Positions 5,591-5,868 of a DNA stretch of 5,868 bases are shown here, piece by piece. The number at the start of each line of letters is the position of its first letter. Within the stretch, counting starts at the first letter, position 1. The position numbers were made by a program, and so were the translations under genes. The notes under the pieces were generated by a model. The model saw nothing but the letters and a program-made list of their open reading frames with translations, was not told the origin of the DNA and made no database searches. The DNA is from Bacteroidota bacterium (lineage in GTDB: Bacteria; Bacteroidota; Bacteroidia; Flavobacteriales_F; PHOS-HE28), in assembly GCA_963169595.1 (NCBI GenBank), contig CAUJFM010000229.1:1-5868 (forward strand), given 5' to 3'.

Positions 5591-5868
5591 ATGGCTGAGA
5601 AGATCGACATCGAAGTTTCCCGCAACGAGGATCACAATAAGCTACTCGTTTCCGCTCTCAACAGCCGCCTGAAGAAGGTGTACCTCGGCGGCGGCGAAAA
5701 GCGCATCGCCAAGCTGAAGGCCGACGGCAAGATGACCGCCCGCGAGCGCATCGACGCGCTGCTGGACAAGGGCGCGCCGCGCATCGAGATCGGCGCCTTT
5801 GCGGCCGACGGCATGTACAAGGAACACGGCGGCGCCCCCAGCGCGGGTGTGGTGGTGGTGATCGGCTA
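5591..5868 (+). CDS. Acyl-CoA carboxylase beta (carboxyltransferase) subunit, 5' part
   Basis: The gene is cut by the right edge after 92 complete codons; the family is normally a little over 500 aa. It starts MAEKIDIEVSRNEDHNK and continues with LNSRLKKVYLGGGEKRI, DGKMTARERIDALLD, IEIGAFAADGMYKEHGG and SAGVVVVIG. This is the standard N-terminus of biotin-dependent carboxyltransferase subunits that accept acyl-CoA (propionyl-CoA or methylcrotonyl-CoA carboxylase type). The NEDHNK opening is the form I associate with flavobacterial homologues. The enzyme moves the carboxyl group from biotin to an acyl-CoA in the cytoplasm, for example in propionate or branched-chain amino acid breakdown. Substrate cannot be set because the catalytic core lies outside the window. 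The ATG follows a run of six C with no Shine-Dalgarno, 117 bases after the TonB_C gene. GATCTTCG at 5550-5557 is a poor -7 candidate. Confidence 0.93.
   Translation, partial: MAEKIDIEVSRNEDHNKLLVSALNSRLKKVYLGGGEKRIAKLKADGKMTARERIDALLDKGAPRIEIGAFAADGMYKEHGGAPSAGVVVVIG

Noticed and set aside
4253..5635. Minus-strand open frame of 460 codons
   Set aside because: It crosses the well-supported WbqC and TonB_C genes and the start of the carboxylase gene and matches no family; long antisense frames are expected in GC-rich DNA.

Overview
The window looks like chromosomal DNA from a GC-rich member of Bacteroidota, probably Flavobacteriales. The evidence is fourfold. Start codons lack Shine-Dalgarno sequences. 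Every exported protein with a signal peptidase I-type site has Gln right after the predicted cut. The protein families are typical of the phylum: a WbqC family protein, a secreted stand-alone TonB C-terminal domain protein, an NlpE-like lipoprotein with a CADC motif, and a flavobacterial-type acyl-CoA carboxylase beta subunit. The genus cannot be set from this sequence.

Layout: positions 1-3319 hold a compact plus-strand operon of three exported proteins. They are a WD40/YVTN-like beta-propeller protein (52-1275, start uncertain), a 125-residue periplasmic protein whose C-terminal half resembles a TonB C-terminal fold (1272-1649, overlapping the first gene by ATGA), and a 548-residue PQQ-like beta-propeller protein (1673-3319). 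A strong hairpin (3344-3373) separates the operon from a convergent minus-strand NlpE-like lipoprotein gene (3374-4120). A 216-base divergent intergenic region with small palindromes and weak promoter-like boxes follows. Then come three plus-strand genes: a WbqC family protein (4337-4987), a secreted TonB_C domain protein (5045-5473), and the first 92 codons of an acyl-CoA carboxylase beta subunit (5591 to the right edge).

Function: apart from the carboxylase (cytoplasmic acyl-CoA metabolism) and the WbqC protein (cytoplasmic, surface-polysaccharide related), the proteins are envelope proteins of unknown precise role. The two propellers with the small TonB_C-like protein between them may act together in the periplasm, but nothing in the sequence proves this.

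The most unusual structure is a roughly 52-base element inside the WbqC gene (4767-4818). It consists of tandem 7-base units (ACTCGCC/T) preceded by an inverted copy. It is translated in frame as an extra linker just before the conserved C-terminal block. It looks like an inserted short repeat and could in principle shift the frame if the unit number changes. No mobile-element genes, CRISPR arrays, rRNA or tRNA genes were found.
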